The notes beneath the pieces were generated by a model. The model had not been told where the DNA came from and made no database searches. It saw only the letters and a list, made by a program, of their open reading frames with translations. Below, piece by piece: positions 8,960-15,192 of a stretch of 15,192 nucleotides of DNA. Source of the DNA: Bacteroidota bacterium (lineage in GTDB: Bacteria > Bacteroidota > Bacteroidia > AKYH767-A > OLB10); contig JADKJB010000026.1 of the NCBI GenBank assembly GCA_016722525.1, positions 1 through 15,192 of the forward strand. The letters are read 5' to 3'. The position numbers and the translations under genes are program-made. The first letter of the stretch is position 1, and each line of letters opens with the position of its first letter.

Positions 8960-10081
8960 TTACACTGTTGCATCCTTAACAAAGGCTTCCCAGGCAAATT
9001 GCTTTTTCATTTCCAAAACGCCTTTGGTAAGTTCCTCATTTCGGTTATGGGTAAAAAAATCAGCAATAGCGTGGGCTATATCTGCGGGATTGGTGGAGGT
9101 AACGTATCCGGCAACACCGTTAGGCACCATTTCGGGAAGTCCGCCCACATTGGTAACGAGCATAGGTTTATTAAAGTGATAGGCTATTTGCGTTACACCG
9201 CTTTGGGTAGCGTTGCGGTAGGGCTGCACTACGAGATTGGCCGCGCAGAAGTAGTTTTTTACCTGTTCCTTGGGTATGTAATGCGTATGCAAATGCACGC
9301 GGTGGGTGAGTTGCAGTTTTTGAATCAGCTGTAAATAGGGCTGCGGGTCGTCGTAAAATTCGCCGGCAATTATAAGTTGCACATTGCTGTTAGCGAGTTG
9401 CGGGTCGGCTAACGCTTCCAGTAGCAAATCGAGTCCTTTGTACTTCCTGATAAAGCCAAAAAAGAGCAGGTAATTGGCGTTGGCTTCGAGCCCCAGCAGG
9501 CGGCGTGCATCGGCTGTTGGTACGGCATCGCCAAAAATGTTGTAGATGGGATGAAAGCGCACTGTTGCCGGTGCCTGTGTGAAAGTACGCAGGTCGGCGA
9601 GTACGCTTTGGCTCATCACCACAAAGCGATCGCAGGAATTTACAAAGTAAGCGGTAAGCATTCGGTCGCCCCAACGCTGCTCATGCGGCACCACATTGTC
9701 GCAGATGGCTTGCACGGTGATGCCGCTGTTGCCTCTTTTGAGCAACCGTGCCACACTACCCAGGCAAGGCGCCATAAAGGGGAGCCAGTACCGTATAACC
9801 ACCAGATCGGGCTTTTGTGCGCGTATGTAGCGGGCCGTTTTCCACCAGCTAATTGGGTTGATGGAATTGAGCAGGGTAACAATATGCAGTCCGGCGGGAG
9901 CGGGGTCGGCACCGGCGAATTGGGTAGCACCGGGAAACAAAAAGTTGGGGTACTGCAAGCTGAAAGAAACAATGCTGCAGGTATCGCCCCTATTGGTATA
10001 GGCTGCACACAGTGCTTCGTTAAAATTGGCAATGCCTCCCCGTAAAGGGTAAGCAGGACCTATGATAATTATTTTTGAAAT
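8960..10081 (-). CDS. GT4-family glycosyltransferase
   Basis: This is a cytoplasmic retaining glycosyltransferase of GT-B fold. It opens with KIIIIGPAYPLRGGIANFN, the donor/acceptor loop common in GT4 enzymes that act on glycans. The C-terminal donor-binding half has LLFFGFIRKYKGLDLLLEAL, LIIAGEFYD and then QPYRNATQSGVTQIAYHFNK followed by VTNVGGLPEMV. The frame is open from an in-frame TAA just upstream down to the stop at 8960, but there is no ATG before GPAYPL. The only possible initiator there is ATT at 10081, so the true start codon is probably miscalled. That start gives about 373 residues, the usual GT4 size; a TTG at 9958 would remove the essential N-terminal loop. Its GC content is higher than most of the window. 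It probably adds a sugar to a surface polysaccharide. Confidence 0.85.
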   Translation of the reverse strand: MSKIIIIGPAYPLRGGIANFNEALCAAYTNRGDTCSIVSFSLQYPNFLFPGATQFAGADPAPAGLHIVTLLNSINPISWWKTARYIRAQKPDLVVIRYWLPFMAPCLGSVARLLKRGNSGITVQAICDNVVPHEQRWGDRMLTAYFVNSCDRFVVMSQSVLADLRTFTQAPATVRFHPIYNIFGDAVPTADARRLLGLEANANYLLFFGFIRKYKGLDLLLEALADPQLANSNVQLIIAGEFYDDPQPYLQLIQKLQLTHRVHLHTHYIPKEQVKNYFCAANLVVQPYRNATQSGVTQIAYHFNKPMLVTNVGGLPEMVPNGVAGYVTSTNPADIAHAIADFFTHNRNEELTKGVLEMKKQFAWEAFVKDATV

Positions 10082-10104
10082 GGCGCTTTAGTTTTGTTTG
10101 GTTG

Positions 10105-10112
10105 CAAAGATA
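10105..10112 (-). promoter_or_regulatory. TAnnTTTG promoter box for the GT4 gene
   Basis: TATCTTTG on the minus strand matches the Bacteroidota -7 consensus TAnnTTTG exactly, and it lies about 23 bases before the GT4 start. An upstream TTTG exists but at a non-ideal spacing, so the -33 half is weak. Confidence 0.4.
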
Positions 10113-10493
10113 CTTTTTACCGGCAAACATGTGGCCTTCAAACTGCATCGAAAAACCCCCAGGTGCCTTCCTCACCCTTCCCAAACAGACCGATTGCTGA
10201 ACATCGGCACCAGCCGCTATTTAGTCTCACCAACTATGGGGTGTTTTAAAATGCCGGGAGGCGGATTATAACCAAGCCCTGCAACCGGGCTTCTGGCCCA
10301 CCACCATGCAAAGCATTCAAAAGGTAATTTATTGGGGATATGGTCACCAACGGCATTGCAGCGTAGCCTGTATTCGAACCGAGGTGTTCGGACATCTGCC
10401 ATTGCAATAGGCATTGAACAATGCGGTTTAACTACCTATTAAGGTTTGAATCTCCTGCAGCAGGCACACCGGCATCAGCAACAGCTTCCTGTT
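10113..10493. other. spacer with no recognisable gene
   Basis: About 380 bases between the GT4 promoter and the acetyltransferase stop. The base composition is like that of nearby coding DNA, but every frame is interrupted and no reading matches a family I know. It may be a decayed gene. A TTCGAA stretch near 10372 is not part of a tRNA. Confidence 0.4.
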
Positions 10494-10973
10494 TCAACAG
10501 CCTCTTTTAATTTTTACCGCATGCAGCATATCGGAGTCGATTCGGGAGAGGTGCAGCACTTCAAATCCCTGTTTGACATAAAACAACAGCGGAGACCTAT
10601 AGGGCTCACCGTTCGCTTTTATATCGTTATTATGGTCGATGACCCAGCCATAAAATTCGCCCAAATCATTTTTAAGGCGTTGCAGGAGTGCGGTACCAAT
10701 TCCTTTACCCTGATGTTTGCCGGCCACAATAAGAGAGAACCGTATTTCATTATCTTTTTCGAAATCAACGGCCCAGGCTGCAACATTGTGAGGAGTAGCT
10801 TCCACCAAATAATGGTTAAAGTTGGTGGCACCGTCGAGTAAAATCCCAAATCTATTATTCAAATTAACAGGAAACTCCTCATTCCACAGCTGATTGATTT
10901 GCTCAAATTGAGAGGCTGCAGTTAATTGTTGCGTTTTTAGTATTTCCATGAGTAGTATCCGTATGGCATGCAC
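10494..10973 (-). CDS. GNAT-family N-acetyltransferase
   Basis: It transfers an acetyl group from acetyl-CoA to an amine; the substrate is unknown. The acetyl-CoA pyrophosphate loop HQGKGIGTALLQRL follows the beta strand EIRFSLIVAG. The C-terminal LLFYVKQGFEVL is the usual GNAT beta-bulge/helix-4 region. The length of 151-159 residues is normal. Two starts are possible, the ATG at 10973 or the one at 10949 (MEILKTQQLTAASQ), and the second looks more like a natural N terminus. It lies on the same strand 107 bases downstream of the membrane protein gene and could share its transcript. Confidence 0.85.
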   Translation of the reverse strand: MHAIRILLMEILKTQQLTAASQFEQINQLWNEEFPVNLNNRFGILLDGATNFNHYLVEATPHNVAAWAVDFEKDNEIRFSLIVAGKHQGKGIGTALLQRLKNDLGEFYGWVIDHNNDIKANGEPYRSPLLFYVKQGFEVLHLSRIDSDMLHAVKIKRGC

Positions 10974-11080
10974 CCATCCAACTCACTGCCTCTCCCCTAC
11001 TGTTTCCAACTTGGGTGCGCAGTGCGTAAAGATAAAGGTAAAAAATAGTGTTTGCACAAAATGCACTTGCATTGGTCCTG

Positions 11081-12361
11081 CTATTTTGTTGCACTCAGCA
11101 CCAATCTGAGCAGTTCGGAACTATCCCAGGTACCGCCATACCAGCAACCATCGTAGGAAAACATCAATTTTTGATTGTAACCAATAAAAATTACCAGCAT
11201 TGCAATCAGTAACACTCTAAAAGTAAATTTCGAACTTAGTTTTTCGATAAAAAAGCCCAATGGAAGGGCCATAATTACATAGTACTCCACATAGGGGCGG
11301 CAGCCATAGGAGCAGCCATAAGACCAATCGTGCCAGGATGCAAAAACGAGTGAAATGAGCAACAAATAAATAGTGAACCCTATGCTCTTTTGAGGGTGTT
11401 GCTTATACAAAATAACACAGCCTGCCAGAATTAAAAATACCATAGGATTATAAACCAACCATCCGTTATTGGTTGAAAACCATAACTGCACTAATTTAGG
11501 TGCAAACCAATTAGAAAACCCCTCTTGTCCGTAAGAATAGTGAAAGTAGTTTCCAAAGGCATAATTCCAATAAAACAATTGCGGGAGTACTACTAGTATT
11601 GCTGCAGCAGCAACTAACAAAAAATTTGTTAAAGCAGTTTTCGTATCATAGAATTTAATTGAATTAAAAATAAAATAAACAGGGAGAAACATCACATTGA
11701 TGGGTCTAACAACAATGATTAACCCAATAATAACTCCAAACAACAAATAAAATGACTTCTTTTGATGTTGCCGGGTAACAAAAGGACTTAAATAAATAAA
11801 ACAAGCAAAAAGGAAGAAGGAATAAATATGTGACATGCCTGTCTCAAAAATTGAATAATAGAAAATATTTGTTCCCAGATAAAGACTACTTAAGGAAACA
11901 AGAGCCACGCCCGGACTTAAATACCTGATCAAAAATAAATAAAGGAAAATAAATGCCAGAAAGGTATAGCAAACAGCAGCAATGTTTATCATTTTATGGT
12001 AGAATAAAGAAAAGCCATTGCTCTCATACCCCATCAACTTTGCTAAAAAATGACCGGCTAAAAAAAACGGGCTTTGCATTAGCGCCACACCTAAGGTATA
12101 TTTGGTTTTAATGATACCATCTTCCACAGAGAAACCATTTCCGGTTTTCTTATCTATATTCAAAGGTAAATTATGACCATCAAAATTTACTATAAAAAGG
12201 GCGGGTAAGTATATATAATACCCTGCTTTATCAGCCCAAATTTCACTATGATAATTTTGCACACCTGATTTACTATGGCGATTGAATGTTAAAAAAATTG
12301 AAAATCCGAAAAAAAGTACTGCTATCCAGATTTTACTGCTAAAAAAGGGCGTTTTTATCAT
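11081..12361 (-). CDS. multispanning membrane protein, GT-C-like
   Basis: This is an intact 426-residue protein with about ten hydrophobic helices, starting at about 11-27. After the first helix come NYHSEIWADKAGYYIYLPAL (about 37-56) and later KTKYTLGVALMQSPFF. An acidic loop after helix 1 and a glycine/serine-rich periplasmic region are common in GT-C membrane glycosyltransferases of Bacteroidota. I do not recognise a specific family, so transferase activity is inferred from topology. The ATG at 12361 is preceded by a leader of about 55 bases from a TAnnTTTG box. It lies upstream of the GNAT gene on the same strand, which fits a cell-surface glycan role, but the substrate is unknown. Confidence 0.65.
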   Translation of the reverse strand: MIKTPFFSSKIWIAVLFFGFSIFLTFNRHSKSGVQNYHSEIWADKAGYYIYLPALFIVNFDGHNLPLNIDKKTGNGFSVEDGIIKTKYTLGVALMQSPFFLAGHFLAKLMGYESNGFSLFYHKMINIAAVCYTFLAFIFLYLFLIRYLSPGVALVSLSSLYLGTNIFYYSIFETGMSHIYSFFLFACFIYLSPFVTRQHQKKSFYLLFGVIIGLIIVVRPINVMFLPVYFIFNSIKFYDTKTALTNFLLVAAAAILVVLPQLFYWNYAFGNYFHYSYGQEGFSNWFAPKLVQLWFSTNNGWLVYNPMVFLILAGCVILYKQHPQKSIGFTIYLLLISLVFASWHDWSYGCSYGCRPYVEYYVIMALPLGFFIEKLSSKFTFRVLLIAMLVIFIGYNQKLMFSYDGCWYGGTWDSSELLRLVLSATK

Positions 12362-12422
12362 TTTACCAATTAAAACAAGATACCTTGGAGCTCTTCCACC
12401 AATAACTGAAATTTACCAGCCA

Positions 12423-12430
12423 CAAATGTA
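12423..12430 (-). promoter_or_regulatory. TAnnTTTG promoter box for the membrane protein
   Basis: TACATTTG on the minus strand is an exact TAnnTTTG match about 62 bases before the ATG at 12361. It is preceded by a run of T. No TTTG is seen at the expected -33 position. Confidence 0.4.
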
Positions 12431-12466
12431 AAAAAAAACGCCACTGTTAACTAAACGTATCTTAAA

Positions 12467-12505
12467 GCACTAAAAGCAGCGAATCCCCTTTTCTAAATTT
12501 AGTGC
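12467..12505. repeat. 8-base inverted repeat in the 12431-12735 spacer
   Basis: GCACTAAA (12467-12474) and TTTAGTGC (12498-12505) are perfect inverted copies separated by 23 bases. A CTAAATTTAG palindrome (12493-12502) overlaps the right arm. It lies upstream of the membrane-protein promoter, so it could be a regulator site, or part of the end of the gene at 12736-13305. The remaining spacer up to 12735 shows no gene. Confidence 0.25.
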
Positions 12506-12735
12506 ATCCAGTTTTTTAAGACAGCCTATTCCATCCTGCCAAAGCAACCTTTCAAAATCAATAGCGGAACTATTTTTATGCTGAAATCACTTTACCATTC
12601 AACGCGTTCAAAAAATAAAATCATAGCGAAGTTGGTAACGGCAGCAAGTTCATTTACAAAAAGTTTTGAGAGAGCGACTTTACCTCGCCACAAAGCCCTA
12701 TCGAAGCCACTTAAATTTGGAATAAATGTTATTAT

Positions 12736-13305
12736 CTATTTTACCAGATCATAACAAATCATTGCAATTCCGCAATCAAATTGTTTTACCATTTTTAATT
12801 TCAGGTTCAGGTTACTTGCTACCCCGTTAAAAATTGTCATGCCCTTACCAATGGCAGTAGGGTTTATAAACAAATGAAATTCATCAATTAATTTTGCATG
12901 AATAAGGGAAGTTACAAAAGTGCCACCACCATAAACAATTATATCTTTGCCTTTTTTACTTTTTAAATTTGTTATTTCCTGAACCAGTTCACCTGTTGCC
13001 ACTTCGGTGTTGGTCCAAATTGATTGTTGCATGGTATGTGTAAATACAATTTTAGGTGTTGCTGTATATTTAAGGCCTCCCTCAAATTCCGGATCGTCCG
13101 GATTTTTGACCACATTTTCCCAATGCGGAATAAATCCTTCAGCCAGCTTTCTACCTAAAAGTATCGTATCAACGGGTTCCGTAATTTCTCTTACATAACT
13201 CGTAATATCATCCGTCCAGGGAAAGCACATCCAGTCCATTTCTCCATTTTGCCCTGCTATGAAACCATCCACAGTCATTTGTACTTGAAGCTTTAATTTT
13301 CTCAT
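12736..13305 (-). CDS. dihydrofolate-reductase-like protein, RibD C-terminal domain family
   Basis: An intact 189-residue single-domain protein. MTVDGFIAGQNGEMDW (10-25) is the N-terminal substrate/NADPH-loop signature of the RibD-C/YyaP group. DTILLGRK (46-53), KDIIVYGGGTF (120-130, the glycine-rich dinucleotide loop) and LIDEFHLFINPTAIGKG (139-155) follow in the expected order. The family uses NADPH to reduce pterin- or pyrimidine-like substrates. Stand-alone members have unknown substrates and are not true housekeeping DHFR. There is no link to the neighbouring genes. An exact TAnnTTTG box lies about 130 bases upstream. Confidence 0.88.
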   Translation of the reverse strand: MRKLKLQVQMTVDGFIAGQNGEMDWMCFPWTDDITSYVREITEPVDTILLGRKLAEGFIPHWENVVKNPDDPEFEGGLKYTATPKIVFTHTMQQSIWTNTEVATGELVQEITNLKSKKGKDIIVYGGGTFVTSLIHAKLIDEFHLFINPTAIGKGMTIFNGVASNLNLKLKMVKQFDCGIAMICYDLVK

Positions 13306-13433
13306 TTTAATTTTCTTAGATTAATAAAATTCGTTTTTATTGTGCGGGCTTTCCAATAACATAAGTAACAGACTCCTGTAATTTGAACTAATTGAAAACA
13401 GCGTTTTGTAACAGCAACTACTTTTTAGTACTG

Positions 13434-13441
13434 CAAATGTA
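13434..13441 (-). promoter_or_regulatory. TAnnTTTG promoter box, probably for the RibD-C-like gene
   Basis: TACATTTG on the minus strand matches TAnnTTTG exactly. It lies in the 188-base spacer between the transporter stop (13494) and the RibD-C-like ATG (13305), and would give a leader of about 120 bases. No clear -33 TTTG is seen. Confidence 0.35.
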
Positions 13442-13493
13442 TTGTTAGGTATAGTTTTTTTTGAGTTTCTACACAATTTATTAAAATCATAAA

Positions 13494-13840
13494 TTATATT
13501 TTAACACCAAAGATATAGCCTACCAGTGCTGATAGGCCCATTGCGATTGTCCCCCAAATGGTAATGCGTAAAAATTGATTTCTCTTTCAATGTCCGCTTT
13601 TTCTGTGTCAGTTTGAGAACTTACAGAAACGTATTCACCGGCAGCCATAGATAATGCGCCAGCTACAAGTCCGGCGACTGTTGCTAAAACAATAGGTTCT
13701 CTTGTTGCACTTGCAGCAGCAACTCCTATGGCAAGACTTGAAATAGAAATTATTCCATCATTTGCACCTAAAACAGCGGCTCTCAGCCAGTTGCTTCTGT
13801 GAATATAATGGCTGTCTAAGTAATTTTCAATTGTTATCAT
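13494..13840 (-). pseudogene. CCC1/VIT1-family iron/manganese transporter, middle deleted
   Basis: Members of this family move Fe2+ or Mn2+ across membranes. The N-terminal part is clear: start ATG at 13840, MITIENYLDSHYIHRSNWLR, then TM1 AAVLGANDGIISISSLAIG and TM2 ATVAGLVAGALSMAAGEYVS, followed by SQTDTEKADIEREI. Right after this, in another frame, comes the family's last helix and C terminus, RITIWGTIAMGLSALVGYIF, ending at TAA 13494-13496. The metal-binding helical domain and two middle membrane helices (roughly 100 residues) are missing, and the junction lies at about 13566-13585. As read, the first frame ends at 13520. Either a real deletion or an assembly collapse removed the centre. 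A transporter without these parts should not work. Confidence 0.8.
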
Positions 13841-13962
13841 GGTATTGTTGTTTTTGAGTCCTAAAATTTCGCCAGACGTCAGTCCGTTTAAAACTCCTAT
13901 CCTATCACTAGTAGGAAATACCCCTCTTAGCGATTGTTTGTTTTTCATTCCAAGCAAATTAG

Positions 13963-15043
13963 TCAAAAAAGTGTTTATACTCTTAAATATTTTGTATTGT
14001 GTTTCCAGGACTGACAGATTAAATCCATGCGCAGTTTTTGGCAACAAATAATATTTCTTATTAGGGGCTTTTAGTTGATCGAAATATTCTTTGATTTTTC
14101 TTGAGAGTTTAAAATATCTTCACTTCCCTGGATTAAATATACAGAATTTTAAATCAAATTATCATTCATTAAGTTAATGGATGCACTCATTGCCTGCACG
14201 CCCAATTTACTGTCGCCTGCATAATTAACAAACGAATAGTCGTCGCCCTCACTGCGATTTCTATTATCATTTTCATTGTCATACTCAGGCGAAACAACAA
14301 ACCAAGATTCGGGAGCAGGCGTTGAATTTGCCTTTTCATATTTTTTTAGAATTCTGAATAGCTGCCCTACTTTTTTTGCTCTATCGTACGGTGGGGGTCC
14401 TATCATGTTCAATATTTCTAAAGCTTCGTTGTCCTTTTCACTTTCGGCAATTTTATAAATTTTACTATAAAATGCTACATCAATAGTTGCAAGCGATTTG
14501 AGAATGTCCTACACAAGCATAAAAAGTCTGGTCGCCTGGTAACTATTTTTGCATGTACCAACGCAGGAGGTTCCAAAAGCAGGATTTTTTGCTTTCCTAA
14601 ATGTTTTAAAAGGTATTCTGATAACTCAATTCCATCGTTGGTCATTTGATCAAGGGTTAATGGATTTGCCAGTAAAAATTCCGGTGTAAGTTCTTCGGGA
14701 GCATATTTTCCAAAAGTCTTTCCTGTACCTCGTTGGTCCCATTGAACTATAATAAAATCTTTTTCCCGTTCTTTGTAAAGATGGTCTGATGGGACTAATC
14801 GGACTACCCGGACCTCCGTGAATAAATAAAATTATAGGTTTTGAGATTTCTCCTTTTATCGTAACCCATTGTTCTATACCATTGATTAATATGAAATTTT
14901 CCTCGGAAATTTTGGTATTCAAAGCTGAATCTCTATTTTCAATTTCAGTTTGTCCATTACAACGGTTGGTAGTACCCATGAAAGAAGAGGATAATGCTGT
15001 TAACCAAAATACAGCAGGTCTGGTAACTATTTGTAATTTTCAT
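13963..15043 (-). pseudogene. alpha/beta hydrolase, proline-iminopeptidase (S33) type, heavily frame-broken
   Basis: The parts are collinear on the minus strand. A hydrophobic N terminus starts from an ATG at 15043 (after removing one A). LFIHGGPGSP gives the oxyanion loop, and IIVQWDQRGTGKTFGKYAPE is the strand and loop typical of S33 peptidases. PLTLDQMTNDGIELSEYLL follows, then a damaged nucleophile elbow (about 14545-14580), a lid region (MIGPPPYDRAKKVGQLF, PESWFVVSPEY), LIQGSEDIL with the catalytic Asp, and LLPKTAHGFN with the catalytic His. At least six indels interrupt it, and the Ser elbow cannot be read cleanly. With one T removed at 13965-13970 it stops at 13963; as read it runs on into the transporter's frame. 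It would hydrolyse N-terminal prolyl peptides or small esters. Sequencing error and true decay cannot be separated here. Confidence 0.75.
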
Positions 15044-15134
15044 TTAAGTCTATTTCTTGCTGTCTCTGTTTTTTAAAAGAGGCCTGCGGAACACCAAACG
15101 TTAACGAGTGTCGACAAAAAACTCTTTAACTTCA

Positions 15135-15142
15135 CAAATATA
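15135..15142 (-). promoter_or_regulatory. TAnnTTTG promoter box for the hydrolase
   Basis: TATATTTG on the minus strand is an exact TAnnTTTG match about 92 bases before the hydrolase ATG at 15043. An imperfect palindrome around CGTTAACG (15099-15106) lies in the leader it would produce. Confidence 0.35.
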
Positions 15143-15192
15143 AGTCATTTGAAATACGATTTGTTCCATAAATTTTTGAAACTGAAGTTTAT

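Noticed and set aside
9551..10045. Plus-strand open frame of 164 codons
   Set aside because: It is fully antisense to the GT4 gene, whose motifs are clear, and its translation resembles no family.
10360..10390. tRNA-like TTCGAA stretch (T-loop resemblance)
   Set aside because: The arms on either side do not pair as a T-stem and no anticodon, D-arm or acceptor stem can be drawn.
10446..10841. Plus-strand open frame of 131 codons
   Set aside because: It is antisense to the GNAT gene, which has the acetyl-CoA loop; no independent evidence supports it.
12736..13305. True housekeeping or trimethoprim-resistance dihydrofolate reductase
   Set aside because: The MTVDGFIAGQNGEMDW and IIVYGGGTF pattern is that of the RibD-C-like group, not FolA or Dfr enzymes.
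1..15192. CRISPR array, rRNA, insertion sequence or integrase
   Set aside because: I saw no regularly spaced repeats, no rRNA-like sequence, no transposase motif and no tyrosine-recombinase signature on either strand.

Overview
The window looks like accessory DNA from a member of the Bacteroidota. The evidence is AT-rich DNA, mostly weak or absent Shine-Dalgarno sequences, several exact TAnnTTTG promoter boxes of the Bacteroidota type, and protein families common in Chitinophagales/Sphingobacteriales-like genomes. Genus cannot be told from the sequence. Many genes are split by one- or two-base indels, often in A/T homopolymers. I therefore annotate whole reconstructed genes rather than fragments, and state where each frame breaks.

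Region 1 (about 1-4044) is a compact minus-strand restriction-modification operon: an McrB-like AAA+ motor, an McrC-like PD-(D/E)xK nuclease whose start overlaps the motor's stop (ATGA), a possible 23-codon ORF, and a C5-cytosine methyltransferase. The order and content resemble LlaJI-type systems, in which a GTP-driven McrBC-like nuclease is paired with protective m5C methylation. The operon is bounded almost exactly by an inverted 9-base motif, GTTAGGCGT. The left boundary also carries an imperfect, bulged stem-loop. Together they resemble integron attC-type cassette ends.

Region 2 (4045-8662) starts with about 590 bases of noncoding DNA holding a perfect 14-base palindrome and an 11-codon ORF behind a canonical AGGAGG. 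It continues with three plus-strand genes: a 608-residue GT-C-like membrane protein, a SAM methyltransferase, and a fused methyltransferase/family-2 glycosyltransferase. The last two are much more AT-rich than the first and are coupled by a TAATG overlap. They look like part of a polysaccharide or glycan-modification locus.

Region 3 (8663-12435) is on the minus strand: a second GT-C-like multispanning protein, a GNAT acetyltransferase and a GT4 glycosyltransferase. These three are free of frame breaks inside the gene, and exact TAnnTTTG boxes precede the first and the last.

Region 4 (12436-15192) holds an intact RibD-C/dihydrofolate-reductase-like protein, a CCC1/VIT1-family transporter that has lost its middle, and a badly frame-broken alpha/beta hydrolase of the proline-iminopeptidase type. 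All are on the minus strand.

The most interesting item is the LlaJI-like operon in its attC-like frame. The main caution is that the indel density suggests sequencing or assembly error in much of the window, so apparent pseudogenes may be intact in the organism.
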